From an uncultured Sphingomonas sp. (GTDB taxonomy: Bacteria; Pseudomonadota; Alphaproteobacteria; Sphingomonadales; Sphingomonadaceae): a stretch of 64,000 bases of DNA. The position numbers were made by a program, and so were the translations under genes. Positions 7,877 through 16,840 of this stretch are shown piece after piece; the first letter of the stretch is position 1; the number at the start of each line of letters is the position of its first letter. Where the stretch lies: assembly GCF_913776855.1 (NCBI RefSeq), contig NZ_CAJYQD010000023.1, positions 1 through 64,000 of the forward strand, written 5' to 3'. A model generated the notes under the pieces. That model did no database searches. It was given only the letters and a program-made list of their open reading frames with translations, and was not told the DNA's origin.

Positions 7877-9223
7877 ATGGCAAAGATCACGACTCCGCGC
7901 CCGGTGCGCGGCACCCAGGACATTTTCGGCGATTTCGAACGGCGCTTCACCCATGTCGCCGAGACGTTCGAGCGCGTGCGCCGGCTATATTGCTTCAACC
8001 GGGTCGAAGTACCGGTGTTCGAATCGACCGCCGTCTTCGCCCGTTCGCTGGGCGAGACGACCGATGTCGTGTCGAAGGAAATGTATTCGTTCGAGGATCG
8101 CGGCGGCGATTCGCTGACGCTGCGCCCCGAATTCACCGCCGGCATCGCCCGCGCGTTCCTGACCGAAGGGTGGCAGCAGCACGCCCCGCTGAAGCTCGCG
8201 ACGCACGGCGCCGTCTTCCGCTACGAACGCCCGCAAAAGGGCCGCTATCGCCAGTTCCACCAGATCGACGCCGAAGTGATCGGTGCGGCGGAGCCGATGG
8301 CCGATGTCGAACTGCTGGCAATGGCCGACCAGCTGCTGAAGGAACTGGGCATCGCCGACGGCGTGACGCTGCAGCTCAATACGCTGGGCGATGCCGAGAC
8401 GCGCGACGCCTGGCGCACCGCGCTGGTCGAGCATTTCGAGGCCCATCGTAGTGAGTTGTCGGAGGACAGCCTCAAGCGCCTGACCAAGAACCCGATGCGC
8501 ATCCTCGATTCGAAGGACCCGCGCGACCGGCCGATCGCCGATTCGGCACCGGGGATCGACTCGTTCCTGACGGCGGAAGCGGCGGACTTTTTCGCGGCAG
8601 TGACGTCGGGACTGGACGCGGCGGGGGTCCAATGGACCCGCAACGACCGGCTGGTGCGCGGCCTCGACTATTACCGCCACACCGCGTTCGAATTCGTCAC
8701 CGACCGGCTGGGCGCGCAGGGCACGGTGCTGGCCGGCGGGCGCTATGACGGGTTGATCGAAAGCCTTGGTGGCCCGGCGACGCCGGGCGTCGGCTGGGCG
8801 GCGGGGATCGAGCGGCTGGCGATGCTGCTGGAGGAGCCGGATGCGCCGCGCGCCGCCGTCTGCGTCATTCCGCGCGAAGGTGGCGCGGACGCTGCCGCAA
8901 TGACGCTGCTCCAAGACCTGCGTGCCGCCGGGGCGGTTGCCGACATGGCCTATCGCGGCAATATGAAACGGCGCATGGCCAAGGCCGATACGCAGGGTGC
9001 ATCGATGGTGGCACTGGTCGGGGCGGATGGCGGTGTCACTGCCAAGCTGCTGGCGACCGGCCGACAGATCGACGTGACCGCCGAGGACCGCGAGGCATTT
9101 CTGCACGCTGCCACCCTGTATTCGTCGGGTGTGACCGATGGCGACGTCGAGGGCGATTCGGTGCTGGAGGAAATGATCGGCGAATGGCGCCAGGGCCTTT
9201 GGCAGGCATCGGATAGCGAATGA
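7877..9223 (+). CDS. hisS: Histidine--tRNA ligase
   Basis: Charges tRNA-His. A class II synthetase of 448 residues, the normal bacterial length. Motif 2 is [18 protein letters not shown], followed by the HisA motif [13 protein letters not shown] and motif 3 [16 protein letters not shown], then the anticodon-binding C-terminal domain (VCVIPREGG onward). ATG 7877 gives the common N terminus [15 protein letters not shown]. Its 3' end overlaps prfA by 4 bp (ATGA), so hisS-prfA and probably prmC are one translational operon. Confidence 0.98.
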   Translation: MAKITTPRPVRGTQDIFGDFERRFTHVAETFERVRRLYCFNRVEVPVFESTAVFARSLGETTDVVSKEMYSFEDRGGDSLTLRPEFTAGIARAFLTEGWQQHAPLKLATHGAVFRYERPQKGRYRQFHQIDAEVIGAAEPMADVELLAMADQLLKELGIADGVTLQLNTLGDAETRDAWRTALVEHFEAHRSELSEDSLKRLTKNPMRILDSKDPRDRPIADSAPGIDSFLTAEAADFFAAVTSGLDAAGVQWTRNDRLVRGLDYYRHTAFEFVTDRLGAQGTVLAGGRYDGLIESLGGPATPGVGWAAGIERLAMLLEEPDAPRAAVCVIPREGGADAAAMTLLQDLRAAGAVADMAYRGNMKRRMAKADTQGASMVALVGADGGVTAKLLATGRQIDVTAEDREAFLHAATLYSSGVTDGDVEGDSVLEEMIGEWRQGLWQASDSE

Positions 9224-10290
9224 CCATCGCCCCCGAACGCATCGCCCAGATCGAGGCGCGGCGCGACGAACTGGCGGCGCAGATGGCGACCGGCGACCTG
9301 CCCGGCGACCGCTTCGTCGCGGTGTCGAAGGAATATGCCGAGCTGGAACCGGTCGCAGCGGCAGCGGGCGAGGTGCGTCGGCTGCGCGCCGAGAGCGAGA
9401 GCCTGTCGTTCATGACACAGGACGCCGATGACGACTTGCGTCAGATGGCGGTGGAGGAACTCCACGCCAACCGCCAGCAGCTCGAAGCGGCCGAACGCGC
9501 GCTGTCGCTCGCCCTGCTGCCGCGCGACGCGGCGGACGAACGTGCGGCGATGCTCGAAATCCGCGCCGGCACCGGCGGCGACGAAGCGGCGTTGTTCGCG
9601 GGCGACCTGTTCCGCATGTATCAGCGCTATGCCGACACCCGCGGCTGGCGGGTCGAACTGATCTCGGCATCGGTATCGGACGCCGGCGGCTACAAGGAAG
9701 TCGTCGCCAGCGTGACCGGCGCGGGCGTGTTCGCGCGGTTGAAGTTCGAAAGCGGGGTCCACCGCGTGCAGCGCGTCCCCGCGACCGAGAGCGGCGGCCG
9801 CATCCACACCAGCGCTGCGACCGTCGCGGTCCTGCCCGAAGCCGAGGATGTCGATGTCCAGATCGACGACAAGGACCTGCGCATCGACGTATACCGCTCG
9901 TCCGGGCCGGGCGGTCAGTCGGTCAACACGACCGATTCGGCGGTCCGCATCACCCACTTGCCGACCGGCTTGGTCGTGATCCAGCAGGACGAAAAGTCGC
10001 AGCACAAGAACAAGGCGAAGGCGCTCAAGGTCCTGCGCACCCGCCTGTACGAGGCCGAACGCCAGCGGCTGGCCGACGAACGCGCCGGCACCCGCCGCTC
10101 GATGGTCGGGTCGGGCGACCGGTCGGAACGCATCCGCACCTATAATTTCCCGCAGGGGCGGGTGACTGACCACCGCATCAACCTGACGCTCCATCGCCTG
10201 CCCGAAATCCTCGAGGGCGAGATGGAGGAACTGATCGGCGCGCTGATCGCGCAGGACGAGGCGGAGCGGCTGGCGACGCTGGATGGGTGA
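9220..10290 (+). CDS. prfA: Peptide chain release factor 1
   Basis: Recognises UAA and UAG stop codons and triggers peptide release. 356 residues with the PAT stop-codon tripeptide in [18 protein letters not shown] and the catalytic GGQ in [17 protein letters not shown]. It overlaps hisS at ATGA and is followed by prmC, the methyltransferase that modifies the Gln of GGQ. This is the classic substrate-enzyme pair. No frameshift or unusual insertion was seen. Confidence 0.98.
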   Translation: MTIAPERIAQIEARRDELAAQMATGDLPGDRFVAVSKEYAELEPVAAAAGEVRRLRAESESLSFMTQDADDDLRQMAVEELHANRQQLEAAERALSLALLPRDAADERAAMLEIRAGTGGDEAALFAGDLFRMYQRYADTRGWRVELISASVSDAGGYKEVVASVTGAGVFARLKFESGVHRVQRVPATESGGRIHTSAATVAVLPEAEDVDVQIDDKDLRIDVYRSSGPGGQSVNTTDSAVRITHLPTGLVVIQQDEKSQHKNKAKALKVLRTRLYEAERQRLADERAGTRRSMVGSGDRSERIRTYNFPQGRVTDHRINLTLHRLPEILEGEMEELIGALIAQDEAERLATLDG

Positions 10291-10348
10291 TGTCGGGGCG
10301 TTGAAAGAAGAAGGTGGATTTCGTGTCTCCGCGCCTTCGCGTGAACCC

Positions 10349-11167
10349 ATGACCACGCTGCGCCAGGCACTGACGCAGGCGACCGCCCGCATCGCCACGC
10401 TGTCCGACTCCCCCCGCCTAGACGCCGAACTCCTCGCCGCCCACTCGTTGGGCTGTACCCGCGAAGCCATGCTGCTCGCCCGGCTCGACTATCCGGTCCC
10501 CGCCGCATTCGAGGCTTTGGTAGAACGCCGGCTGACCCATGAACCGGTCGCGTACATCACCGGCAGCCGCGCCTTCTGGACGATCGACCTGCTGGTCGGC
10601 CCCGGCGTGCTGGTCCCGCGTGCCGACAGCGAGACACTGATCGAGGCGGCGGTCGATCATTTCGCCGGTCGCACGCCCGCGCGCATTCTCGACCTTGGCA
10701 CCGGGCCGGGCACGTTGCTGCTCGCCGCGCTGGCGGAATGGCCGCAGGCGACCGGGCTGGGCGTCGACGCATCGGCGCAGGCGCTGGACTATGCCCGGCG
10801 CAACGGGGACGCGTTGGGGATGGTCGACCGGGTGACCTGGTTGGAGGGTGACTGGACCGCCGGGATCGACGGCCCGTTCGACCTGATCCTCGCCAACCCG
10901 CCCTATATCGGTACCGGCGAAGCGTTGCCGCACGAAGTCGCCGGCCACGAACCGGGCGGCGCGCTGTTCGCGGGGGTGGACGGCCTGGACGATTATCGCC
11001 GCATCGTCCCCGAACTGCCCCGGCTGCTGGCGCCGGGCGGCATCGCTACGATCGAGATCGGCCACGAACAGGGCGACGCCGTGCTGGCGTTGGTCGCGGA
11101 CGTCGGTTTGCCCGCGCGGCTGGTCCGTGACTTGGGCAGCCGCCCGCGCTGCGTCGTCGCGGGTTGA
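10349..11167 (+). CDS. prmC: Release factor glutamine methyltransferase
   Basis: N5-methylates the GGQ glutamine of RF1 and RF2. 272 residues with an N-terminal helical domain (SPRLDAELLAAHSLG), a SAM-binding motif ILDLGTGPGTLLLAAL and the catalytic NPPY in LILANPPYIGTG. The frame opens at 10283, 8 bases inside prfA, but ATG 10349 gives the expected MTTLRQALTQA start. The extra stretch (10300-10345) resembles a GC-rich dispersed repeat (TCTCCGCGCCTTCGCGTGAA) rather than protein. If translation starts upstream, PrmC gains 22 atypical residues. Confidence 0.95.
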   Translation: MTTLRQALTQATARIATLSDSPRLDAELLAAHSLGCTREAMLLARLDYPVPAAFEALVERRLTHEPVAYITGSRAFWTIDLLVGPGVLVPRADSETLIEAAVDHFAGRTPARILDLGTGPGTLLLAALAEWPQATGLGVDASAQALDYARRNGDALGMVDRVTWLEGDWTAGIDGPFDLILANPPYIGTGEALPHEVAGHEPGGALFAGVDGLDDYRRIVPELPRLLAPGGIATIEIGHEQGDAVLALVADVGLPARLVRDLGSRPRCVVAG

Positions 11168-11245
11168 TCGCGTCTTGCGGCGACCCCATCTTTCCGCTTG
11201 GAGTTGCACGACGCACCCGCTAAGACCGGCAGCGGGGCAGGCACC

Positions 11246-11263
11246 ATCGACGGAGGCGTCGAT
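11246..11263 (+). other. Hairpin in the DUF4167 gene leader
   Basis: ATCGACG and CGTCGAT form a perfect 7-bp stem closed by a GAGG loop, within the 244-bp gap 11168-11411. A GGAG in a hairpin loop looks like a sequestered ribosome site or an RNA-binding-protein target, but no start codon lies just after it. I saw nothing else definite in this gap. Confidence 0.35.
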
Positions 11264-11411
11264 CGCGGGGCGTGGCTCCTTCCATCGTCATCAACCACTG
11301 TCGTCCGGTGGTCATGGCAGGCGGACGGTGCCCGTGCATCGTTTCGCGCAGTGGCTCGCATCCGGGATCGCGAGATCGACGGACAGGTAAGGACAGGACA
11401 ACCAACCCTTG

Positions 11412-12272
11412 ATGAACAATCGTCAGGCCGGCCGCCGTCGCGGTCGCGGTGGCCAGCGTCAGCCGGGAAGCGGCGGCGGCAATCCGCGTGATAACGGCAA
11501 TCGCATCGACAATCGTGCCCGCGGCAACGCGGCGCAGCTGCTTGAGAAATACAAGAACCTGGCGTCCGACGCGCAACGCGCCGGCGACCGGGTGAACACC
11601 GAATATTACCTTCAGTTCGCCGACCATTACTTCCGCGTGCTGGAAGCCGGTCGTTCGCGGGTCGAGGAACAGCGCCGCAGCCGCGACGAGTTCGACGGTA
11701 ATGACGAGGATGATTTCGACGGCGACGGCGACAATGGCGCCGAAACCGGCGGCCAGGATCGCGGCAACCGCGACGATCGCGGCCAGCAGCGGGACCAGCG
11801 CGAGGATCGCGGCAACCGCGACGATCGCCAGCCCCGCGCCCAGCGCGAATATCGCGAAGACCGTGCCCCGCGCGAGGAGCGTCAGCCGCGCGAGGAACGC
11901 CAGGCACGCGACGATCGCTTCCAGCGCGAAGACCGGCCCCAGCGCGAACGCCTGCGTCGCGACGGCGGACGCACCACCGCCCCGGCCAATGACGGCGCGG
12001 AACTGCGCGGCGTGGAGGGCGAAGTCGGCACCCAGCAGAACGAGCCTGCCGAACCGACGCCGGACGTCGCGGTCGAGGCGAAGCCCGTCCGTCGCCGCAC
12101 GACCCGCACCCGCGTGGAGGCGGCACCCGCCGATCCGGCGGAGGTCGCGCCGTCGATCGAGGCCGATCGCCTGCCGCCGTCGCTGTCGGCGAACGATGAT
12201 GGTGCGGAGCGTCCGCGCCGCCGCCGCCGTGTCCGCGCCGACGAGGAAGAGGCCGTGCCGCCGGCCGCCTGA
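11412..12272 (+). CDS. DUF4167 protein, Arg/Asp-rich, possible RNA binder
   Basis: 286 residues. The N terminus is Gly/Arg-rich (RQAGRRRGRGGQRQ). Residues about 35-80 form the conserved DUF4167 core (NAAQLLEKYKNLASDAQRAG, then YYLQFADHYFRVL). The remainder is low-complexity: an acidic run (DGNDEDDFDGDGDNG), then many RED-type repeats (NRDDRQPRAQ, PREERQPREE) and a Pro/Val tail. It is conserved downstream of prmC in alphaproteobacteria. Charged repeats and an RG-rich start suggest RNA or ribosome association, which is inference. ATG 11412 was chosen over a TTG one codon upstream. Confidence 0.9.
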   Translation: MNNRQAGRRRGRGGQRQPGSGGGNPRDNGNRIDNRARGNAAQLLEKYKNLASDAQRAGDRVNTEYYLQFADHYFRVLEAGRSRVEEQRRSRDEFDGNDEDDFDGDGDNGAETGGQDRGNRDDRGQQRDQREDRGNRDDRQPRAQREYREDRAPREERQPREERQARDDRFQREDRPQRERLRRDGGRTTAPANDGAELRGVEGEVGTQQNEPAEPTPDVAVEAKPVRRRTTRTRVEAAPADPAEVAPSIEADRLPPSLSANDDGAERPRRRRRVRADEEEAVPPAA

Positions 12273-12336
12273 TCGGGCAACGATGGCAAGCCGATCGGGG
12301 CCGGTATCGCACCACGCGATGCCGGCCCTTCGACCA

Positions 12337-14058
12337 TTATCCCGCCGCGAACTGTTCGGCGGTTAACGCGTACAGCCCGCCGGCGCCGGCCATTGCCGCC
12401 ATGCCCAGCCCACGCGCTTCGGGCACGATCCGGTCGAGATGGAAGGCGACCGCCGCCCGCTTCCGCGCAACGAAGTCGGGATCTGCCACGCTGTCCAGCG
12501 CACGGCCCTGCCGTTCCAGCAGCCATCCGCTGACGCAGGTCGCCAGCATTGTCAGGAACGGATAGCTGCCGGCCAGCCGGTCATCGACCGGAGCCTCCAG
12601 CATCCAGCGGGCGACGGCACGGGTATCGTTCAGCAGGTCGCGCAGAGCGGCATGGCCGACCTCCGCCTCCATGTCGGCGAACAGCGCCTCCACGCCCGCG
12701 CCGCTGTCGCCCGACAGCTTGCGCCCGACCAGATCGGCGGCCTGGATGCCGTTGGTCCCTTCGTAGATCGGGGTGATGCGCGCATCGCGATAATGCTGCG
12801 CCGCGCCCGTTTCCTCGACATAACCCATGCCGCCATGGACCTGCACGCCAAGGCTCGCGACCTCGCAACCGATGTCGGTGCCGTGCGCCTTGGCCAGCGG
12901 CGTGACCAGATCGAGTCGCGTCTTGGCCCCTGCCACGCCCAGCGTCGCAAGGTCGACCTGTCCCGCAGCGTAATAGACCAGGGCGCGTGCGGCCATGGTC
13001 TGCGCGGTCATGCGCAGCAGCATCCGGCGGACATCGGGGTGTTCGATGATCGCCACCGGCGCGCCGCCGGTCGACGCACGCGCCGACTGGATGCGATCGC
13101 GGGCATAGGCGACGGCGCGCTGCGTCGCAGCCTCCGCCACCTGCACCCCCTGCAGCCCCACATTCAGGCGGGCATTGTTCATCATCGTGAACATCGCGCG
13201 CATCCCCGCGCCCTCCGCCCCGATCAACTCGCCGATACAGTCGCCATTATCGCCGAACGACAGGACGCAGGTGGGGGAAGCGTGCAGCCCCATCTTGTGT
13301 TCGATCGACACGACGCGGACGTCGTTGGACTCGCCCGGTTCGCCATGGGCATCCACCCGGTATTTCGGGACGAGGAACAGCGAAATCCCCTTGGTCCCCG
13401 CCGGCGCGCCGGGCGTGCGGGCCAGGACAAGGTGGACGATATTGTCGGCCATGTCGTGATCGCCGAACGAAATATAAATCTTGGTGCCCGTGATCCGCCA
13501 GGTGCCGTCGCCGACCGGTTCGGCCCGCGTCGTCAGCGCGCCGACGTCCGATCCGGCCTGCGGCTCGGTCAGGTTCATCGTGCCGGTCCATTCGCCGGTC
13601 GCGAGCTTCGGCAGATAGCGTGCCTGTTGTTCGGGACTGCCATGATGGGTCAGCGCCTCGATCGCACCGACCGTCAGCGTCGGCGCAAGCGCAAAGCCCA
13701 GATCGGCGGTGCCCAGCGTCTCCAGCACGGCGGTCGCCACGGCAAAGGGCAGCGCCTGTCCGCCGAATTCGGCCGGCGACCCGATCGTGCCCCAGCCGCC
13801 CGCGACATAGGCCTGATAGGCGGCGCGATAGCCATCGGGCATCACCACGCCGTCGGGGGTCCAGCGCGCGCCGATCGTGTCGCCGGTGCGCGCCAGCGGC
13901 CGCCATTCGCCAGCGGCGAAATCGCCGATCCCGGTCAGGATCGCGTCGAGCAGGTCGGGGGTCGCATCGGCAAAACGGGGGGCGTCGGCGATCGTTTCGA
14001 TCCCTGCGGCATGGGTCAGCACGAAACGCTGTTCGGCGGTGGCGGGGGTCAGGTCCAT
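12337..14058 (-). CDS. Acyl-CoA dehydrogenase (DmdC/FadE-like, long form)
   Basis: An FAD enzyme that introduces a trans-2 double bond into acyl-CoA. 573 residues, longer than short-chain forms. Regions are MNLTEPQAGSDVGALTTRA (FAD binding), KIYISFGDHDM, then the catalytic loop ITPIYEGTNGIQAADLVGRK with the base Glu at about 433, followed by a C-terminal extension of about 130 residues. This length and the SIEHKMGLHASPT segment are typical of the group annotated as 3-methylmercaptopropionyl-CoA dehydrogenase-like. Substrate is not certain. ATG 14058 starts MDLTPATAEQRF. Divergent from sua5 with 46 bp between. Confidence 0.92.
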   Translation of the reverse strand: MDLTPATAEQRFVLTHAAGIETIADAPRFADATPDLLDAILTGIGDFAAGEWRPLARTGDTIGARWTPDGVVMPDGYRAAYQAYVAGGWGTIGSPAEFGGQALPFAVATAVLETLGTADLGFALAPTLTVGAIEALTHHGSPEQQARYLPKLATGEWTGTMNLTEPQAGSDVGALTTRAEPVGDGTWRITGTKIYISFGDHDMADNIVHLVLARTPGAPAGTKGISLFLVPKYRVDAHGEPGESNDVRVVSIEHKMGLHASPTCVLSFGDNGDCIGELIGAEGAGMRAMFTMMNNARLNVGLQGVQVAEAATQRAVAYARDRIQSARASTGGAPVAIIEHPDVRRMLLRMTAQTMAARALVYYAAGQVDLATLGVAGAKTRLDLVTPLAKAHGTDIGCEVASLGVQVHGGMGYVEETGAAQHYRDARITPIYEGTNGIQAADLVGRKLSGDSGAGVEALFADMEAEVGHAALRDLLNDTRAVARWMLEAPVDDRLAGSYPFLTMLATCVSGWLLERQGRALDSVADPDFVARKRAAVAFHLDRIVPEARGLGMAAMAGAGGLYALTAEQFAAG

Positions 14059-14104
14059 TTGCCCTCTCTCGATCCTTGGTTTTTGGCGGTATAGGCACCG
14101 AACC

Positions 14105-15061
14105 ATGACTGCTTCAAACGCTTCGATCACCACCGTTTCCTTACCCTACGGCACGGCGGGGATCGCGGCGGCGGCGCGGGTGATCGCGGATGGCGGCTGC
14201 GTCGCGATGCCGACCGAGACGGTCTATGGCCTTGCCGCCGACGCGACCGATTCGCGCGCGGTGGCGGGCATCTATGCGGCGAAGGGGCGGCCGGGGTTCA
14301 ACCCGTTGATCGTCCATGTCCCCGACCGCGCCGCCGCCGAGGCGCTGGCGATCTTCGATGAAGCTGCCGACCGGCTGGCCGAGGCGTTCTGGCCGGGGCC
14401 GCTGACGCTGGTGCTGCCGATGCGCAAGGGGGCGGGGATCGCGTCGCTGGTGACGGCGGGGCTTCCCACCATCGCGATCCGGGTGCCGGCGCATGATGCG
14501 ATGCAGGCGCTGCTCGCCGCGACCGGCCGGCCGCTGGCAGCACCTTCGGCCAATGCCAGCGGATCGATCAGTCCGACCCGTGCCGAACATGTGCTGCGGA
14601 GCCTGGACGGACGTATTCCGATGGTGATCGACGCCGGACCGACGCCAAGCGGGATCGAATCGACGATTATCGCCTGTGCCGACGGACGGGTGCGGCAATT
14701 GCGACCGGGGCCGATTTCGCGCGAAGCGGTAGCCGATCTGTTGGGTGTCGCGATCGGTGGCGCCGGGGCGGGGATCGAGGCGCCGGGGCAACTTGCCAGC
14801 CATTACGCCCCGTCCAAACCGGTGCGGCTGAACGCGACCGTGCGACAGGCGGGCGAATGGCTGATCGGGTTCGGCACGGTGCAGGGCGACGATACGCTGT
14901 CGGCACGGGGCGACGCGGTGGAGGCCGCGGCGCGGCTGTTCGATGCGTTGCACATCGCCGATAGCGCCGGGACTGCGCGGATCGCGGTGGCACCGGTGCC
15001 GGACAAGGGCTTGGGCGCGGCGATCAACGACCGGCTGCGCCGCGCGGCGGTGCCCGCCTGA
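14105..15061 (+). CDS. L-threonylcarbamoyladenylate synthase (Sua5/TsaC)
   Basis: Makes threonylcarbamoyl-AMP for the t6A37 modification of ANN-decoding tRNAs. 318 residues, so it is the Sua5 form: an N-terminal YrdC domain (MPTETVYGLAADATD, KGRPGFNPLIVHV, SANASGSISPT) and a C-terminal Sua5 domain after the linker PGQLASHYAPSKPVRL. The linker motif SHYAP is diagnostic. ATG 14105 is preceded by a divergent promoter region shared with the acyl-CoA dehydrogenase gene. No tsaB, tsaD or tsaE gene lies in the window. Confidence 0.95.
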   Translation: MTASNASITTVSLPYGTAGIAAAARVIADGGCVAMPTETVYGLAADATDSRAVAGIYAAKGRPGFNPLIVHVPDRAAAEALAIFDEAADRLAEAFWPGPLTLVLPMRKGAGIASLVTAGLPTIAIRVPAHDAMQALLAATGRPLAAPSANASGSISPTRAEHVLRSLDGRIPMVIDAGPTPSGIESTIIACADGRVRQLRPGPISREAVADLLGVAIGGAGAGIEAPGQLASHYAPSKPVRLNATVRQAGEWLIGFGTVQGDDTLSARGDAVEAAARLFDALHIADSAGTARIAVAPVPDKGLGAAINDRLRRAAVPA

Positions 15062-15135
15062 TCGCTCGCCAAGCTACGGGCGGGCGGTCATTTTTTCAGC
15101 TTTCAGGCTACGCGACGTTAACCCATGCTCCAGTA

Positions 15136-15152
15136 TGGTACGTTTTGTACCA
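15136..15152. promoter_or_regulatory. Perfect palindrome before the globin-coupled receptor
   Basis: TGGTACGTTTTGTACCA is a 6-bp inverted repeat with a 5-base centre, ending just ahead of the AGGGAGG ribosome site (15153-15159) of the GTG start at 15165. It could be a repressor operator or an mRNA hairpin over the ribosome site. The upstream in-frame ATG at 15135 would translate through it, so GTG 15165 with its proper Shine-Dalgarno is preferred. Confidence 0.5.
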
Positions 15153-15164
15153 AGGGAGGGTCGG

Positions 15165-16619
15165 GTGAGCGGATCGGACGAGATTGATTTCGACAAGCGC
15201 CTGGCGGCGTTCGACTATGACGAACACAGCTATGGCGCGTTTCCGATGGTTCGGCGCGCGATCGAACGCCATGCGCCCGCCGCACTGAACGCGCTGTATC
15301 GCCACATCGCCAACACGGCGTCGATCCGCGGCATGTTCGCGTCCCAGGCGCGGATGGACCATGCCCGCGACAAGCAGCTGGACCATTGGCGCAAGCTGTT
15401 TTCCGGGCCGATCGACCGCGACTATGCCGCCGCTGCGACCAATATCGGCAACGTCCATGCCCGCATCGGGCTGGCGCCGACCTGGTACATCAGCGGCTAT
15501 GCCCGGATGCTGGAACATGTCCTGCCCCGGCTGGTGCTGGGGCGGCTGGGCCTGCCGTTCGGCGCGCGGGCGCGGGCACGGGCGGCGACCGCGCTGGTCA
15601 AGGCGTCGCTGATCGACATGGACATCGCGCTGGCCGCCTATTTCACCGCCGAACAGGCGGGACGCCGTGCGGTGATCGAGCGTTGTGGAGCCGCCTTCGA
15701 ACGGATGGCGCAGGGCGACCTGACCGTCTCGCTCGACGGGCTTCCCACCGAATATCAGGCGCTGGCCGACAGTTTCGAAGCGATGCGGGTGCAGATGTGC
15801 GAGACGCTGGGCATGGTCACCCGCTCGGGTGAGCAGATCCGCATCGGATCGGGCAATATCCGCCATGCATCGGACGATCTGTCGCAGCGGACCGAGCAGC
15901 AGGCGGCGAGCCTGGAGGAAACCGCCGCCGCGATGGACCAGATCACCAGCACGGTCCGCCAGACCGCCGACGGTGCGTCGCGTGCCGACCGGATTGTCGG
16001 CGAAGCGCGCAGCGAAGCCGAGGAATCGGGCCGGATCGTGCGGCAGGCGGTCGACGCGATGGGCGGTATCCAGCGGTCGTCGGCCGAGATCAGCGAAATC
16101 ATCAGCGTGATCGACGGCATCGCGTTTCAGACCAACCTGCTGGCGTTGAACGCCGGCGTTGAGGCGGCAAGGGCGGGTGATGCCGGCAAGGGCTTCGCCG
16201 TCGTCGCGTCCGAAGTGCGCGCGCTGGCACAGCGATCGGCCGACGCGGCCAAGGATGTGAAGGTCAAGATCACCGCTTCGTCGGATCAGGTCGATGCCGG
16301 GGTCGATCTGGTCAATGCGACGGGACAGGCGCTGCAACGGATCATCGGCCGCATCGGTGAGATCAGCGAACTGGTGTCGGGCATCGCCACGTCGGCGGCG
16401 CAGCAGTCGATCGGGCTGCAACAGGTCAATACTGCCGTGTCCGAGATGGACAATGTGACCCAGCGCAACGCTGCGATGGTCGAGGAAGCGACCGCCGCCG
16501 CCCGTATTCTGGCGCAGGAAGCCGAGGTGCTGGCTACCGAGGTCGCCCGCTTCCGGCTGGAGGGCGCAGGAGCGGTGAACGAGGTGCATCGGCTGCAACA
16601 GCGCCTCGCGGTGGCGTGA
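15165..16619 (+). CDS. Globin-coupled methyl-accepting chemotaxis protein (HemAT-like)
   Basis: A soluble oxygen or gas sensor. The 484-residue protein has an N-terminal globin-sensor domain (residues about 10-165) with the family motif IGNVHARIGLAPTWYISGY, where His98 is the expected proximal haem ligand. A short HAMP-like linker (ERMAQGDLTVSLDGLPTEY) and an MCP signalling domain with the conserved tip IAFQTNLLALNA and GKGFAVVASEVRAL follow. No transmembrane helix is visible, so it should act in the cytoplasm. No che genes are near. It may feed a chemotaxis array or a Che-like pathway encoded elsewhere. Confidence 0.94.
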   Translation: MSGSDEIDFDKRLAAFDYDEHSYGAFPMVRRAIERHAPAALNALYRHIANTASIRGMFASQARMDHARDKQLDHWRKLFSGPIDRDYAAAATNIGNVHARIGLAPTWYISGYARMLEHVLPRLVLGRLGLPFGARARARAATALVKASLIDMDIALAAYFTAEQAGRRAVIERCGAAFERMAQGDLTVSLDGLPTEYQALADSFEAMRVQMCETLGMVTRSGEQIRIGSGNIRHASDDLSQRTEQQAASLEETAAAMDQITSTVRQTADGASRADRIVGEARSEAEESGRIVRQAVDAMGGIQRSSAEISEIISVIDGIAFQTNLLALNAGVEAARAGDAGKGFAVVASEVRALAQRSADAAKDVKVKITASSDQVDAGVDLVNATGQALQRIIGRIGEISELVSGIATSAAQQSIGLQQVNTAVSEMDNVTQRNAAMVEEATAAARILAQEAEVLATEVARFRLEGAGAVNEVHRLQQRLAVA

Positions 16620-16628
16620 TCCGCTTCC

Positions 16629-16709
16629 GTCGCCCCGGCGCAGGCCGGAGCCTCGCGCGGCTGGGAGGGCACTTTGTAGCCGGGAGATCCCAGCCTTCGC
16701 CGGGATGAC
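16629..16709. repeat. Family A inverted-pair repeat
   Basis: The left arm GTCGCCCCGGCGCAGGCCGG and the right arm CCCAGCCTTCGCCGGGATGAC are diverged inverted copies separated by about 35 bases. The element lies directly after the chemoreceptor stop and may double as a bidirectional terminator-like structure. Confidence 0.7.
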
Positions 16710-16840
16710 CTATGTGGCTGACCGGGCATTCACCGCGCCCATTTGTCGTCCCTCTGCGTTTGCGACGGCCTGACGTTCCGTAAACGCCTTGCGCCCCGGC
16801 GGCGTGCGTGCTTGGGATCGCACGGGATCGGGAAGGGGTT

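Noticed and set aside
6353..7954. A 533-codon open frame on the minus strand opposite the antiporter
   Set aside because: It is rich in His, Gln and Arg with no domain and lies fully antisense to a clear membrane transporter; GC-rich codon use opens such frames.
10283..10348. Longer PrmC starting inside prfA
   Set aside because: The added 22 residues come from repeat-like DNA and do not match PrmC N termini; ATG 10349 does.
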